NCBI GenBank assembly: GCA_011389535.1 | Contig: JAABUE010000011.1 | Coordinates: forward strand, 1-36,131 | Length of the DNA: 36,131 bases | From: Anaerolineales bacterium | GTDB lineage: Bacteria > Chloroflexota > Anaerolineae > Anaerolineales > Villigracilaceae | Reading direction: 5' to 3' | Part shown: positions 8,907-16,152 of the stretch, one piece after another | Numbering within the stretch: position 1 is the stretch's first letter | Layout: every line of letters starts with the position of its first letter | Program-made: the position numbers and the translations under genes | Notes under the pieces: model-generated | What the model was told of the DNA's origin: nothing | What the model saw: only the letters and a program-made list of their open reading frames with translations | The model's database searches: none

Positions 8907-9932
8907 TTAAAATGCATCTACAAACTTCTTCCAGTACTCATCCTTCTCGCCCGGCATGAAAGGTGTATACAGCGTCAGCCGGTCAGCAATTCCTTCATAG
9001 CGCTCTTGCAATTTCACGGGCAGTGAGTCCGCGTCGGTGACCAGGCAGAAGGTACCCAATATCTCGTCCGTGACCAGCCCGAACATCTCGGCCCATTCGC
9101 CTTTGGCGGCGTGTGCGGAGAGCTTTTCGGCCACCTGCTCCCAGCCATGCAGGGCGAACACCGGCCGGTAGGAGGGCGTGGAGGCATAGAACGAGATCTG
9201 CGCCCGGGCGAAGTTCTCTTCTTCCGGCGAAGTGGCGACAAAGGCCGTCACCGAGACCGACACGTCCGCGCAGGAACGCCCTGCCTTCGACGCGCCTTCC
9301 TCGATGGCAGGGAGAATCACCTCGCGCAGATATTTGGGGCTGTTCAGCGGATGGACGTGGAACCCGTCACAGAGCTCGCCAGCCAGGCGGGCCAGTCCTG
9401 TGTTGACCCCGGCGATGTAGATGGGAATGAAGCCCTCACCCCCGGCCCCTCTCCCGCGGGAAGAGGGGGGCAGCGGCCCCGGATTAAAGAACGGGGTCAT
9501 CAGCCGGATCTTGTAGTACTCGCCATTAAAGCTGAGCTTGGTGCCGTTCTGCCAGCAGTCCCAGAAGGCGCGGATAACCTGGATCTGTTCGCGCAGCTTG
9601 TTGACGGGTGACTCTGGCCAGGGCATACCGAAACGCTTCTCGATGTGACCCTTGACCTGCGTGCCAAGCCCCAGAATGAACCTGCCCCCGGACTGCGCCG
9701 CCAAGTCCCAGGCGGTGTAGGCCAGGTCCGCGGGGGAGCGCGCAAACGAGACCGCGATGGCGGTGCCGATCTCCATTTTCTGCGAGTGCTCGGCGATCAA
9801 TGCGCAGGGCAGGAACGGGTTGTGCTGGGTCTCGGATGTCCACAGGGCATCGAAACCCAGCTCTTCAGCAGCCTTCGCCACCGCCGGGACGTCGCTCAGG
9901 TGCATCGGAGCTAACGCAGCATCAAATTTCAT
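8907..9932 (-). CDS. LLM-class F420-dependent oxidoreductase (TIGR03617-like)
   Basis: Luciferase-like TIM-barrel oxidoreductase of about 341 residues, probably using F420 or flavin. The N-terminal MKFDAALAP, the segment LWTSETQHNPFLPCAL, TAIAVSFARSPADLAYTAWDLA and GGRFILGLGTQVKGHIEKRFG match the subfamily I know as TIGR03617 (MSMEG_2256 type). The substrate is unknown. ATG 9932 was chosen over an upstream in-frame start because GGAGGAG precedes it. Residues about 155-167 (PLPPSSRGRGAGGEG) are coded by a palindromic C/G-rich repeat and sit where the family normally runs directly from FNPGP to IPIYIAGVN, so they look like an in-frame repeat insertion. Confidence 0.85.
   Translation of the reverse strand: MKFDAALAPMHLSDVPAVAKAAEELGFDALWTSETQHNPFLPCALIAEHSQKMEIGTAIAVSFARSPADLAYTAWDLAAQSGGRFILGLGTQVKGHIEKRFGMPWPESPVNKLREQIQVIRAFWDCWQNGTKLSFNGEYYKIRLMTPFFNPGPLPPSSRGRGAGGEGFIPIYIAGVNTGLARLAGELCDGFHVHPLNSPKYLREVILPAIEEGASKAGRSCADVSVSVTAFVATSPEEENFARAQISFYASTPSYRPVFALHGWEQVAEKLSAHAAKGEWAEMFGLVTDEILGTFCLVTDADSLPVKLQERYEGIADRLTLYTPFMPGEKDEYWKKFVDAF
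9433..9470. repeat. Palindromic repeat inside the LLM oxidoreductase gene
   Basis: A C-rich half (CCCTCACCCCCGGCCCC onward) meets a G-rich half (GCGGGAAGAGGGGGG) to form a hairpin. It resembles the intergenic element at 2514-2574. It keeps the reading frame and codes for a Pro/Ser then Arg/Gly-rich stretch. Confidence 0.6.
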
Positions 9933-9952
9933 CTCTCCTCCTGTTTTCAAAC

Positions 9953-10074
9953 TGTCATTGCGAGCCGTTCTTTGGCGAAGCAATCTCCAGTTAATTGGAT
10001 AAAACCAATGGGGATGGTTTACCGCCTAAGTGGAGATTGCTTCACTCGCTGGGGAACGCTCGTTCGCAATGACA
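9953..10074. repeat. 122-bp palindromic element downstream of the M42 peptidase gene
   Basis: Terminal arms start TGTCATTGCG (9953 onward) and end CGCAATGACA (10065-10074). Internal arms GAAGCAATCTCCA (9977-9989) and TGGAGATTGCTTC (10031-10043) are perfect inverted repeats. This is a well-defined MITE-like unit. Its right end abuts the M42 stop codon (TGA, minus, 10075-10077), and its left end is about 20 bases from the LLM gene start. Confidence 0.8.
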
Positions 10075-11121
10075 TCAGGTTAGCAAATATGCCAAAATCC
10101 AGTTCGTGGTCGCTTCCAGCGCTTCAATGTGGGTCCGCTCGTAGTTGTGGGATGCGTCCACGCCGGGGCCGATCAACGCCACGGCCACGTCCCCGCCGGC
10201 GCGCCAGAAGGCTTCGCCATCCGAGCCGTAGTAGGGATAGATATCCACTTTATAGGGAATTTCGTGCTCATCGGCCAGCGCCCGCAGTTTGTTCGACAGG
10301 CCATGATGGTACGGACCGCCGCTGTCTTTGACGCACAGGGTGGCGTGGAACTCGTCCGATTCCTGGCCGGGGCCGACGGCGGCCATGTCAACGGTCACCA
10401 GTTCGGTGACTTCCGCAGGGATGCCCGCCGAAGCACCGTGCCCTACTTCCTCGTAGTTGCTGATATGGAAATAGGTAGTCTGCGCGGGCGTTACCCCGGA
10501 GTCGGCCAGGGACTTGATCGCGGCTGCGATAGCGGCCACACAGGCCTTGTCGTCCAGAAAGCGCGAGCGGATGAAGTCATCGGTTAGCTCCACGCGCGGG
10601 TCGAAGGAAACGAAATCGCCCACCTGAATTCCCAGGTCTTTTACCTCATCTACATTTGAAACCCGCGCATCCAGGCGGATTTCCATCCCATCTTCGTCCC
10701 GTTTGGTCTCTAACGACTTTTGTCCGTGAACATGCGCGGAGGCGGTGTTGACCAGCAGCGAGCCGCGGATTTTTTCCCTTTTGCTGGAATGCACCCAGCA
10801 GCCCTCGGTTTCAACAGCCGGCAGCAGCAAGCCACCGATGCGGGTGATCGACAGCCGCCCGTTGCCCTTAATCTCCTTGACCATCGCACCAAGCGTATCC
10901 ACGTGAGCGGTCAGCGCGTGAGGGGCATCGCTGGTAGCGCCTTCCCAAACCGCCACCAGCGCGCCCTTGCGCGTGCGGCTGAGCTTGAGCTGGGGATAGG
11001 CCGAGAGTTCCTGCTCGACAAAGGCAATGGCATCTTCGGTGAGACCAGTCGGAGAAGGGATGTTCAAAAGGTCAACCAGAAACCTGGTCAAATATTCGCT
11101 ATCAATAGTCGGTAATGGCAT
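10075..11121 (-). CDS. M42 family metallopeptidase
   Basis: Dinuclear-zinc aminopeptidase (glutamyl aminopeptidase/endoglucanase-like family) of 348 residues, predicted cytosolic. The metal site residues are visible: AHVDTLG (His73, Asp75), RFLDDKACV (bridging Asp near 190-191), NYEEVGHG with catalytic/metal Glu224-225, VDMAAVG, and a C-terminal SHNYERTH histidine. The OB-like inserted domain lies between the first two motifs. The start MPLPTID at 11121 has AGGAG 6-7 bases upstream. The stop codon directly abuts a palindromic element. The thioesterase gene lies upstream on the same strand, 57 bases away with a small CTGACA/TGTCAG inverted repeat between. Confidence 0.92.
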   Translation of the reverse strand: MPLPTIDSEYLTRFLVDLLNIPSPTGLTEDAIAFVEQELSAYPQLKLSRTRKGALVAVWEGATSDAPHALTAHVDTLGAMVKEIKGNGRLSITRIGGLLLPAVETEGCWVHSSKREKIRGSLLVNTASAHVHGQKSLETKRDEDGMEIRLDARVSNVDEVKDLGIQVGDFVSFDPRVELTDDFIRSRFLDDKACVAAIAAAIKSLADSGVTPAQTTYFHISNYEEVGHGASAGIPAEVTELVTVDMAAVGPGQESDEFHATLCVKDSGGPYHHGLSNKLRALADEHEIPYKVDIYPYYGSDGEAFWRAGGDVAVALIGPGVDASHNYERTHIEALEATTNWILAYLLT

Positions 11122-11178
11122 TAGGTCTCCTGGTCTGACAGGTCCGACATGTCAGTCTTGTTAGACGTATTAGTTTTT

Positions 11179-11613
11179 TTAGACTTGTTGGACTTCTAAA
11201 CCCTCGAACGTTGAAATCTTCTCCCGCATCACATCCGGGACACGCAGGGTCTTGTTGGTATGGTAGTCAAAAGCGACCAGTATCACTTGTCCGGAAGCCA
11301 GCACTTCACCCGTCTCAGCATGGACAATATTTTGCTCCACGGTCATGGACTTGTTGCCCAGCCTGCTGGTACGCACCCCAACTTTGACGGGTGTCCCGTA
11401 TTCCACAGGCGCATGAAAGGTAACGCGCGCGTCTGCCAGAATGACGCCAATATCCATAAAGGAATGCCCCGGCGTGAAAAGCCCCAGATGGACAAAATAA
11501 TTGATGCGCGCCGTCTCGAAATAAGTCAGGTACTTGGCGTTGTTCAGGTGTCCCTGCGGGTCCAGGTCACCGTAACGGACTTCAACCGGGTGGAAAAAGC
11601 GGAATTCGGACAT
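11179..11613 (-). CDS. Acyl-CoA thioesterase, 4HBT hotdog family
   Basis: Single hotdog-fold protein of 144 residues that should hydrolyse acyl-CoA thioesters. The 4-hydroxybenzoyl-CoA thioesterase motif is clear: VRYGDLDPQGHLNNAKYLTY with the conserved Asp near residue 17, then FETARINYF. Substrate specificity is unknown. A perfect TATAAT (minus strand, 11620-11625) ends only six bases before the ATG, so the mRNA is predicted to be leaderless, and no Shine-Dalgarno is seen. It is divergent from the Cas4-like N-terminal half. Confidence 0.92.
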   Translation of the reverse strand: MSEFRFFHPVEVRYGDLDPQGHLNNAKYLTYFETARINYFVHLGLFTPGHSFMDIGVILADARVTFHAPVEYGTPVKVGVRTSRLGNKSMTVEQNIVHAETGEVLASGQVILVAFDYHTNKTLRVPDVMREKISTFEGLEVQQV

Positions 11614-11619
11614 GCGCCG

Positions 11620-11625
11620 ATTATA
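11620..11625 (-). promoter_or_regulatory. -10 box giving a leaderless thioesterase mRNA
   Basis: TATAAT on the minus strand with six bases (CGGCGC) before the ATG at 11613. With the usual 6-7 base gap to the transcription start, the message would begin at or next to the start codon. Confidence 0.65.
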
Positions 11626-11668
11626 CGACAGGAAGAGACCTGTCAGGTCTTAATGGTTAGAATAAATG

Positions 11669-11677
11669 TGCTATACT
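11669..11677 (+). promoter_or_regulatory. Extended -10 giving a leaderless Cas4-like N-half mRNA
   Basis: TG at 11669-11670, one base, then TATACT at 11672-11677, followed by six bases and the ATG at 11684. This is an extended -10 promoter. No Shine-Dalgarno exists, so a leaderless transcript is predicted. It is back-to-back with the thioesterase promoter. Confidence 0.6.
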
Positions 11678-11683
11678 TCGCAT

Positions 11684-11920
11684 ATGCGAGTTATCCGCTC
11701 ATTCGAGATCGGAAATTACCTGTACTGCCGCCGTGCCTGGTGGTACCGTAAACAGGGATTTGAATCTCAGAACCAGACCGAGCTCGCCAGCGGGACCACA
11801 CTGCACCGTGTGCACGGGCGCAAAGTGCTTGCCGCTGGACTGATGCGCACATTCGGCTTCCTGCTGTTGTTGCTGGCGTTGGTTATGCTGGTGGCCTACT
11901 GCACCACGCAGTTGCTCTAG
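11684..11920 (+). CDS. Membrane-anchored N-terminal half of a Cas4-like nuclease
   Basis: A 78-residue protein. Residues 7-25 (FEIGNYLYC onward, Cys15, Arg16-Arg17, AWWYR) resemble the N-terminal start of Cas4/RecB-like PD-(D/E)XK nucleases, which carries the first iron-sulfur cysteine. Residues 36-46 (SGTTLHRVHGR) match the following Gly-x-x-Leu-His helix. A single hydrophobic segment (about 57-72, FGFLLLLLALVMLVAY) ends the protein. It lacks the catalytic D/ExK core, which is found in the next ORF, itself headed by a transmembrane segment. Either the two form a heteromeric nuclease, or a single gene coding a hairpin-membrane protein has been interrupted. The ATG has a leaderless promoter. 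Confidence 0.65.
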   Translation: MRVIRSFEIGNYLYCRRAWWYRKQGFESQNQTELASGTTLHRVHGRKVLAAGLMRTFGFLLLLLALVMLVAYCTTQLL

Positions 11921-11935
11921 TTTAGGTTTAGCGTG

Positions 11936-11979
11936 AACCCTTGCGAAAAGTAATTTTCAAGAGAACTTTCACAAGGGTT
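11936..11979. repeat. Inverted repeat between the two Cas4-like halves
   Basis: AACCCTTGCGAAAAG (11936-11950) pairs with CTTTCACAAGGGTT (11966-11979) with one or two mismatches. After it comes low-complexity sequence with short tandem units of CACTTAC (about 12049-12075). The 161-base gap thus looks like repeat-derived DNA. It lacks a clear T-run, so it is not a good terminator. Confidence 0.5.
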
Positions 11980-12081
11980 TGTTTTCACCATTTCCGGTTC
12001 GTAAAAAAGTGCGGCAAAAAAAATTGCTAACAGCGCTGGCTACTGAACACTCATCACTTACCACTTACCACTTATCATTGA

Positions 12082-12606
12082 TTGCTGACAATTGTGCTCT
12101 TTCTCATCCTTTTCCTTTTTATCCTGGCTCTGATTTTCTTCTGGCAATCGGGGGTGCAGCGCCGCGAGGCGGGGCTTCCCGGCGGACGGGTCATCTATAC
12201 CGACACAGGCGGCTGGGGAGTGGTAGAACGCCCGCTTTACTATTCGCCGCTCAAGTTGACCGGCAAGCCTGATTACCTCGTCCGCAATCATGGGACTGTC
12301 ATCCCGGTGGAGGTCAAGTCTGGACGCGCTCCCGACTCGCCCTATGACTCACATATCTTCCAGCTGGCTTCTTATTGTCTGCTGGTCGAGAAGACGTATG
12401 GCAAACGCCCGCCCTACGGCATCATCCACTACAACGACCGCGACTTTGCCATCGATTACACTCCCGAGCTGGAGACTGCCCTGATGGAGCTCTTGGCCGA
12501 AATGCGCCGTGATGAGATCAAGAACAGTGTCGATCGCTCGCACGATCAGGCCTCTCGTTGCGCCCGGTGCGGGTTCAGGGACCTTTGCGACCAGAGTTTG
12601 GTATAA
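12082..12606 (+). CDS. Membrane-anchored C-terminal half of a Cas4-like PD-(D/E)XK nuclease
   Basis: About 174 residues. A strong N-terminal transmembrane helix (about 3-21) is followed by a nuclease core: GKPDYLV (motif II Asp64), IPVEVKSGR (Glu77-x-Lys79), QLASYCLLVEK (the QxxxY helix, Gln94-Tyr98) and a C-terminal C-x2-C-x5-C (Cys160, 163, 169). In Cas4 those three cysteines join one N-terminal cysteine to bind a 4Fe-4S cluster; here that fourth cysteine lies in the preceding ORF. An in-frame TGA at 12079 limits the start to TTG 12082 or GTG 12094. No good Shine-Dalgarno is visible. No cas1, cas2 or CRISPR array is near. Confidence 0.75.
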   Translation: MLTIVLFLILFLFILALIFFWQSGVQRREAGLPGGRVIYTDTGGWGVVERPLYYSPLKLTGKPDYLVRNHGTVIPVEVKSGRAPDSPYDSHIFQLASYCLLVEKTYGKRPPYGIIHYNDRDFAIDYTPELETALMELLAEMRRDEIKNSVDRSHDQASRCARCGFRDLCDQSLV

Positions 12607-12623
12607 ATCCTCTCACCAACAGG

Positions 12624-12629
12624 TATAAT
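12624..12629 (+). promoter_or_regulatory. -10 box of nadK, leaderless or near-leaderless
   Basis: Perfect TATAAT followed by nine A/T bases and then the ATG at 12639. No Shine-Dalgarno fits in that space. It gives nadK its own promoter inside the plus-strand gene run. Confidence 0.6.
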
Positions 12630-12638
12630 TAATATATT

Positions 12639-13505
12639 ATGCCCGACCCTTTTCTCCCGAAACGCCTGGTCGTGACCGCCTATCCCAAAATGCCAGCCGC
12701 GTTTGCGGAGGCGGAAGCTATTTCTAATTATTTGACTGAAAGAGGGCTGGAATCCAGCTGCGGGTCGCTGTATGAAGAAGACCTGCGCAAACGCACCAAA
12801 AATGGTGACTTTGATATGCTTATTGCTGTCGGCGGAGACGGCACGATGTTACGGGCAGGACATTTATGCGCTCCGTATGGTGTCCCTATTCTCGGCATCA
12901 ACCTGGGGCGCCTGGGATTCCTGATCCAGGTGCAACAGAAAGAGTGGCGCGATATGCTGGAGCGCCTGTTCAAAGGCGAAGCCTGGATCGAAAACCGGAT
13001 GATGCTGCGCGTGGAACATTTTCGCGCGGGCGATGTGCTTGGATCCTGGCACGCGCTGAACGAGGCGGTCGTCGGGCGCGGGCAGTACCTGCGCCCGGTC
13101 AAGCTGGCTGCCATCGCCGACGGCCACTTGCTTACCACCTATATTGCCGATGGCCTCATCGCCGCCACGCCGACCGGCTCCACCGCTTACGCGCTGGCCG
13201 CCGGGGGACCGATCCTGCCGCCGGAGCTGCGCAACATTTTGATCGTTCCGATCGCGCCGCACCTGTCCGTAGACCGGGCTGTCGTGCTGGCGGAGGGATC
13301 CGCTGTTAGCATCCACGTGAGGAGTGAAAACACAGTTCTCAGCGTAGACGGCGCGATCCCGACCGGCTTGGCCGAAGACGACCGTGTGGACATCCGCACC
13401 GCGGGCTATACCGCCAAATTCGTCCGTTTTGGGGACGCAGGTTACTTCTACCGCAACCTGACCGCACACATGAACCAAAACCCCGCTATAGGAATGACTC
13501 GATGA
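12639..13505 (+). CDS. nadK: NAD kinase
   Basis: Phosphorylates NAD to NADP in the cytosol. The 288 residues contain the ATP-grasping GGDGTM (65-70), NLGRLGFL, HALNEAVVGRG with the conserved Asn-Glu pair, and TPTGSTAYALAAGGP in the beta-sandwich NAD-binding domain. The N-terminus is typical and needs no extension. The stop codon overlaps the start of the B-box-like gene (ATGA), and recN follows, so the three are probably one transcript from the TATAAT box at 12624. Confidence 0.96.
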   Translation: MPDPFLPKRLVVTAYPKMPAAFAEAEAISNYLTERGLESSCGSLYEEDLRKRTKNGDFDMLIAVGGDGTMLRAGHLCAPYGVPILGINLGRLGFLIQVQQKEWRDMLERLFKGEAWIENRMMLRVEHFRAGDVLGSWHALNEAVVGRGQYLRPVKLAAIADGHLLTTYIADGLIAATPTGSTAYALAAGGPILPPELRNILIVPIAPHLSVDRAVVLAEGSAVSIHVRSENTVLSVDGAIPTGLAEDDRVDIRTAGYTAKFVRFGDAGYFYRNLTAHMNQNPAIGMTR

Positions 13506-14065
13506 CCGAAGAGACCATCACCTTGTACTGCTACGTTCATCCAGACCGTGAGACCAGCCTGCGCTGCAAGGTTTGTGAAAGACCGATATGTGCGTCCTGC
13601 GCAGTGCGCACGCCGACCGGTTATTCCTGTAAAGAGTGTGTCCGTTCCCATCAAAAGAAGTTCGATACGGCGGTCTGGTATGACTATGTCATCGGTTTTG
13701 TCTTGTCTGCCATTTTGTCTGCTGTAGCAGCTTTTATCGTTACGTTGATAAGTGGTTTCTTTTTCGGATTGATCATCCTGATAGTTGCTCCCGCCGCCGG
13801 GAGGCTTATTGCGCGTATTCTCCTGGCTGTTTTACGCCGTCGTCGTTCCCGTGCTCTGTTCATGACGATTTCTGGAGGCTTGGTTTTTGGCGCTATTCCA
13901 GCAATCGTTTCTGAAATCAGCTCGCTGATCCTCTTTATGAATTTCTACGGTGCGGAGGGGTTTTCCATCTGGTCACTCCTGCCATTGATTTGGATCGTTA
14001 TTTATCTATTCATAACCGTCCCAGTCGTCTATTCCCAGTTTTCCGGCATTCGATTGACAAAATAA
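13502..14065 (+). CDS. B-box-like zinc finger membrane protein
   Basis: 187-residue protein of unknown function. The first 45 residues are Cys/His-rich (YCYVHPDRETSLRCKVCERPICASCA then YSCKECVR), like a B-box zinc finger, with about seven Cys and one His in pairs. About four hydrophobic segments follow (for example SAILSAVAAFIVTLI and FGLIILIVAPAAGR), so the zinc domain should sit on one side of the membrane. It overlaps nadK by four bases and ends three bases before recN. The coupling suggests co-translation, but a link to NADP supply or recombination is only inferred. Confidence 0.8.
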   Translation: MTEETITLYCYVHPDRETSLRCKVCERPICASCAVRTPTGYSCKECVRSHQKKFDTAVWYDYVIGFVLSAILSAVAAFIVTLISGFFFGLIILIVAPAAGRLIARILLAVLRRRRSRALFMTISGGLVFGAIPAIVSEISSLILFMNFYGAEGFSIWSLLPLIWIVIYLFITVPVVYSQFSGIRLTK

Positions 14066-14068
14066 TCT

Positions 14069-15820
14069 ATGTTAACAGAATTGCGCATCAAAAATTTTGC
14101 GATTATTGACAGGCTCGAGCTTAACTTCGGTCCCGGCCTGATCATCCTGACCGGGGAGACCGGCGCGGGCAAGTCTATCATTCTTGATGCGGTCACCATG
14201 CTGATCGGCGGGCGCGCCGAGATGGCCGTTATCCGGGCAGAGTCCGAGCATGCCTTCGTCGAAGGTGTGTTCAGCCTTGGGGGTCCGGAAAAAGAAGCGC
14301 TGCACGAGATCCTGAAGCGGGAAGAATTGCTGGACGATGAGAACTATGTCACCCTCTCGCGCGAAGTCCGCCGCGAGGGGCGCAGCATTGCCCGCGTCAA
14401 CGGCCGGACGGTGAACGTGTCCCTACTTAAGGAACTGGGAGCGCTGCTGGTGGACATCCACGGCCAGTCGGAACATCTCTCCCTGCTCGATACGCGCGCG
14501 CACCTGGGCCTGCTGGACCGTTTCGCAGACGTTGGCGATGCTCTGGATGATTACCGTCAAACCTACCATAAACTCCTGGCTGTGCGCCGTGAGCTGAAGG
14601 ACTTACGCCAGACACAGTCGGATGCCGAACGGCGGATCGACTTTTTGACTTACCAGGCCGATGAAATTGAAGCCGCAAATCTCAAACCTGGCGAGGATGC
14701 GGATCTAAAGCAAGAGCGCGACCGCCTGGCCAATGCTGAATCGCTGGCGGAGTATGTGCAACAAGCTCTGGCCGCGCTCGACGAGGGAACACCCGAATCG
14801 CCTGCCGCCAGTGACCTGGTGGGGCAGGCCGCCCAGGCCATGTTGGGATTGGTCAAAATCGACCCGCAGCACGCTGAGCTTTCTGAACAGGCTACCGGCC
14901 TGGAAGAGTCTCTAGCGGATCTGGCCCGGGGTTTACGCGATTATCTGGAAGAGATTGAGTTCAATCCCAAGCGGCTGGAAGAAGTGGAGGAGCGGCTCGA
15001 TTTGATCTTCAGCCTGTCACGCAAGTATGGCGGCTCGATTGAAAAGGTGATCGCCTCAGGTGCGGATGCCCGCGCGCAGTTGGAAAATATCAGCCAGGCA
15101 ACGGAACGGATTGAGGAACTCGAAGCCGAAGAGGCTAATTTGCTCAAAAAATTGGCCGGAAAAGGCGGTGCACTCTCTCAAAAACGCCAGCAGGCTGCCG
15201 CTGCTCTTGGCAAAGGGATCGAGACAGAGCTTGACGACTTGCGCATGGCTGAAGCACACTTTTCAGTCGACTTCCAGACCAAACCCGCGCCGGATGGTAT
15301 CCCCGCCGCTAATGGGAACTGCCTGGCGTTTGACCATAACGGGTACGATAAGGTGGAATTCCTGGTGGCTCCCAATCCCGGCGAAGGGCTGAAACCGCTG
15401 GCCAAGATCGCTTCCGGCGGTGAGACCTCCCGCCTGATGCTGGCTTTGAAGAACGTGCTGGCCCGCGCAGACGAAGTCCCCAGCCTGATCTTCGATGAAA
15501 TCGACCAGGGCATCGGCGGGCGCGTAGGATTGGTCGTCGGCCAGAAGTTGTGGAACCTGGCCCGCAACCACCAGGTGTTCTGCGTTACCCACCTGCCGCA
15601 ACTGGCAGCATTTGGCGACCAGCATTACCAGGTGCAAAAGCTGGTGCAGGATAACCGCACCTTGACCCGCGTGGAGCCGCTAAACGGCGAACCCCGCCTG
15701 CTCGAACTGGCCCAGATGTTGGGACAGGTTGGTGAAGCTACTTTGCAGTCTGCCCATGAAATTTTGCAGACAGCGCAAAATATGACAAAGGAGAAAAACC
15801 AGCACCGCAATAAAAAATAA
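14069..15820 (+). CDS. recN: DNA repair protein RecN
   Basis: SMC-like ATPase of double-strand break repair that holds DNA ends or sister chromatids together. The 583 residues are the usual family length. The N-terminal Walker A is GETGAGKS (29-36), followed by VNGRTVNVSLLKELG and DIHGQSEH (Q-loop region). The long middle region is coiled-coil. The C-terminus has the ABC signature ASGGETSRLMLALK and Walker B LIFDEIDQGIGG, then a VFCVTHLPQLAA H-loop. It starts three bases after the B-box-like gene and has no clear Shine-Dalgarno, which fits translational coupling. Confidence 0.97.
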   Translation: MLTELRIKNFAIIDRLELNFGPGLIILTGETGAGKSIILDAVTMLIGGRAEMAVIRAESEHAFVEGVFSLGGPEKEALHEILKREELLDDENYVTLSREVRREGRSIARVNGRTVNVSLLKELGALLVDIHGQSEHLSLLDTRAHLGLLDRFADVGDALDDYRQTYHKLLAVRRELKDLRQTQSDAERRIDFLTYQADEIEAANLKPGEDADLKQERDRLANAESLAEYVQQALAALDEGTPESPAASDLVGQAAQAMLGLVKIDPQHAELSEQATGLEESLADLARGLRDYLEEIEFNPKRLEEVEERLDLIFSLSRKYGGSIEKVIASGADARAQLENISQATERIEELEAEEANLLKKLAGKGGALSQKRQQAAAALGKGIETELDDLRMAEAHFSVDFQTKPAPDGIPAANGNCLAFDHNGYDKVEFLVAPNPGEGLKPLAKIASGGETSRLMLALKNVLARADEVPSLIFDEIDQGIGGRVGLVVGQKLWNLARNHQVFCVTHLPQLAAFGDQHYQVQKLVQDNRTLTRVEPLNGEPRLLELAQMLGQVGEATLQSAHEILQTAQNMTKEKNQHRNKK

Positions 15821-15839
15821 TTGTAGGGTCGGAATTAAT

Positions 15840-15869
15840 TTTACACTTTGGAATTTAGCAGGATACAAT
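15840..15869 (+). promoter_or_regulatory. Predicted promoter for a non-coding RNA after recN
   Basis: TTTACA (15840-15845), an 18-base spacer, then TACAAT (15864-15869). Five of six bases match the consensus at each box. The predicted start is near 15876. No credible ORF follows before the strong terminator at 16062-16107. Confidence 0.5.
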
Positions 15870-15875
15870 ACAGAT

Positions 15876-16107
15876 CAAGGAAGTTGCGGCACAAGTAAAT
15901 TCCTGAAACCCTTTTTTGCTGCATGGGGCAACTAAATGTATAGAAAAAGATCAAAACTGCTTGATGGTTCTCCAAAGGGGTCTATGAAAAAAGATGGTCA
16001 GAACTTGAAGGCAGCCATGCGGCATGTGGGTGGGGCTTGGAAAAGCAGGGAACCCACGTGGTCGGCCCTGGAACGAAGGGAGCGCGTTCCAGGGCCGATT
16101 TGTTTTT
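15876..16107 (+). ncRNA. Candidate structured RNA of about 230 nt
   Basis: A non-coding stretch bounded by a predicted promoter and a textbook terminator. Several helices can form: CTGCTT (15957-15962) with AAGCAG (16043-16048), GTGGGT (16026-16031) with ACCCAC (16052-16057) around a GCTT-GGAA-AAGC hairpin, GCTGCATGG (15918-15926) with CCATGCGGC (16015-16023, one wobble), and ATCAAG with CTTGAT or AGTTGC with GCAACT further 5'. Some exclude each other. GGTTCTCC, GGTCAG and GCAGCCA occur in the same order as in small bacterial SRP (4.5S) RNA, but the conserved GGAA apical tetraloop and AGCAGC are missing, so that identity is not claimed. A long recN 3' UTR is the alternative. Confidence 0.45.
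16062..16107 (+). terminator. Strong intrinsic terminator
   Basis: Arms TCGGCCCTGGAACG (16062-16075) and CGTTCCAGGGCCGA (16085-16098) are perfect 14-base complements with a 9-base loop, followed directly by TTTGTTTTT. It ends the candidate RNA and/or read-through from recN. Confidence 0.92.
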
Positions 16108-16152
16108 AAGTTACTCTTATTTTTCCCTGATAAAATTCTATCTAAATCTACA

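Noticed and set aside
12049-12075. CRISPR-like tandem repeats near the Cas4-like ORFs
   Set aside because: The CACTTAC units are only about 7-8 bases long and directly adjacent with no spacers. No cas1 or cas2 gene is present.
15957-16048. Calling this segment a 4.5S SRP RNA
   Set aside because: Order of GGTTCTCC, GGTCAG and GCAGCCA is suggestive, but the most conserved part of SRP RNA, the GGAA tetraloop with AGCAGC, is absent. Left as an unassigned structured RNA.
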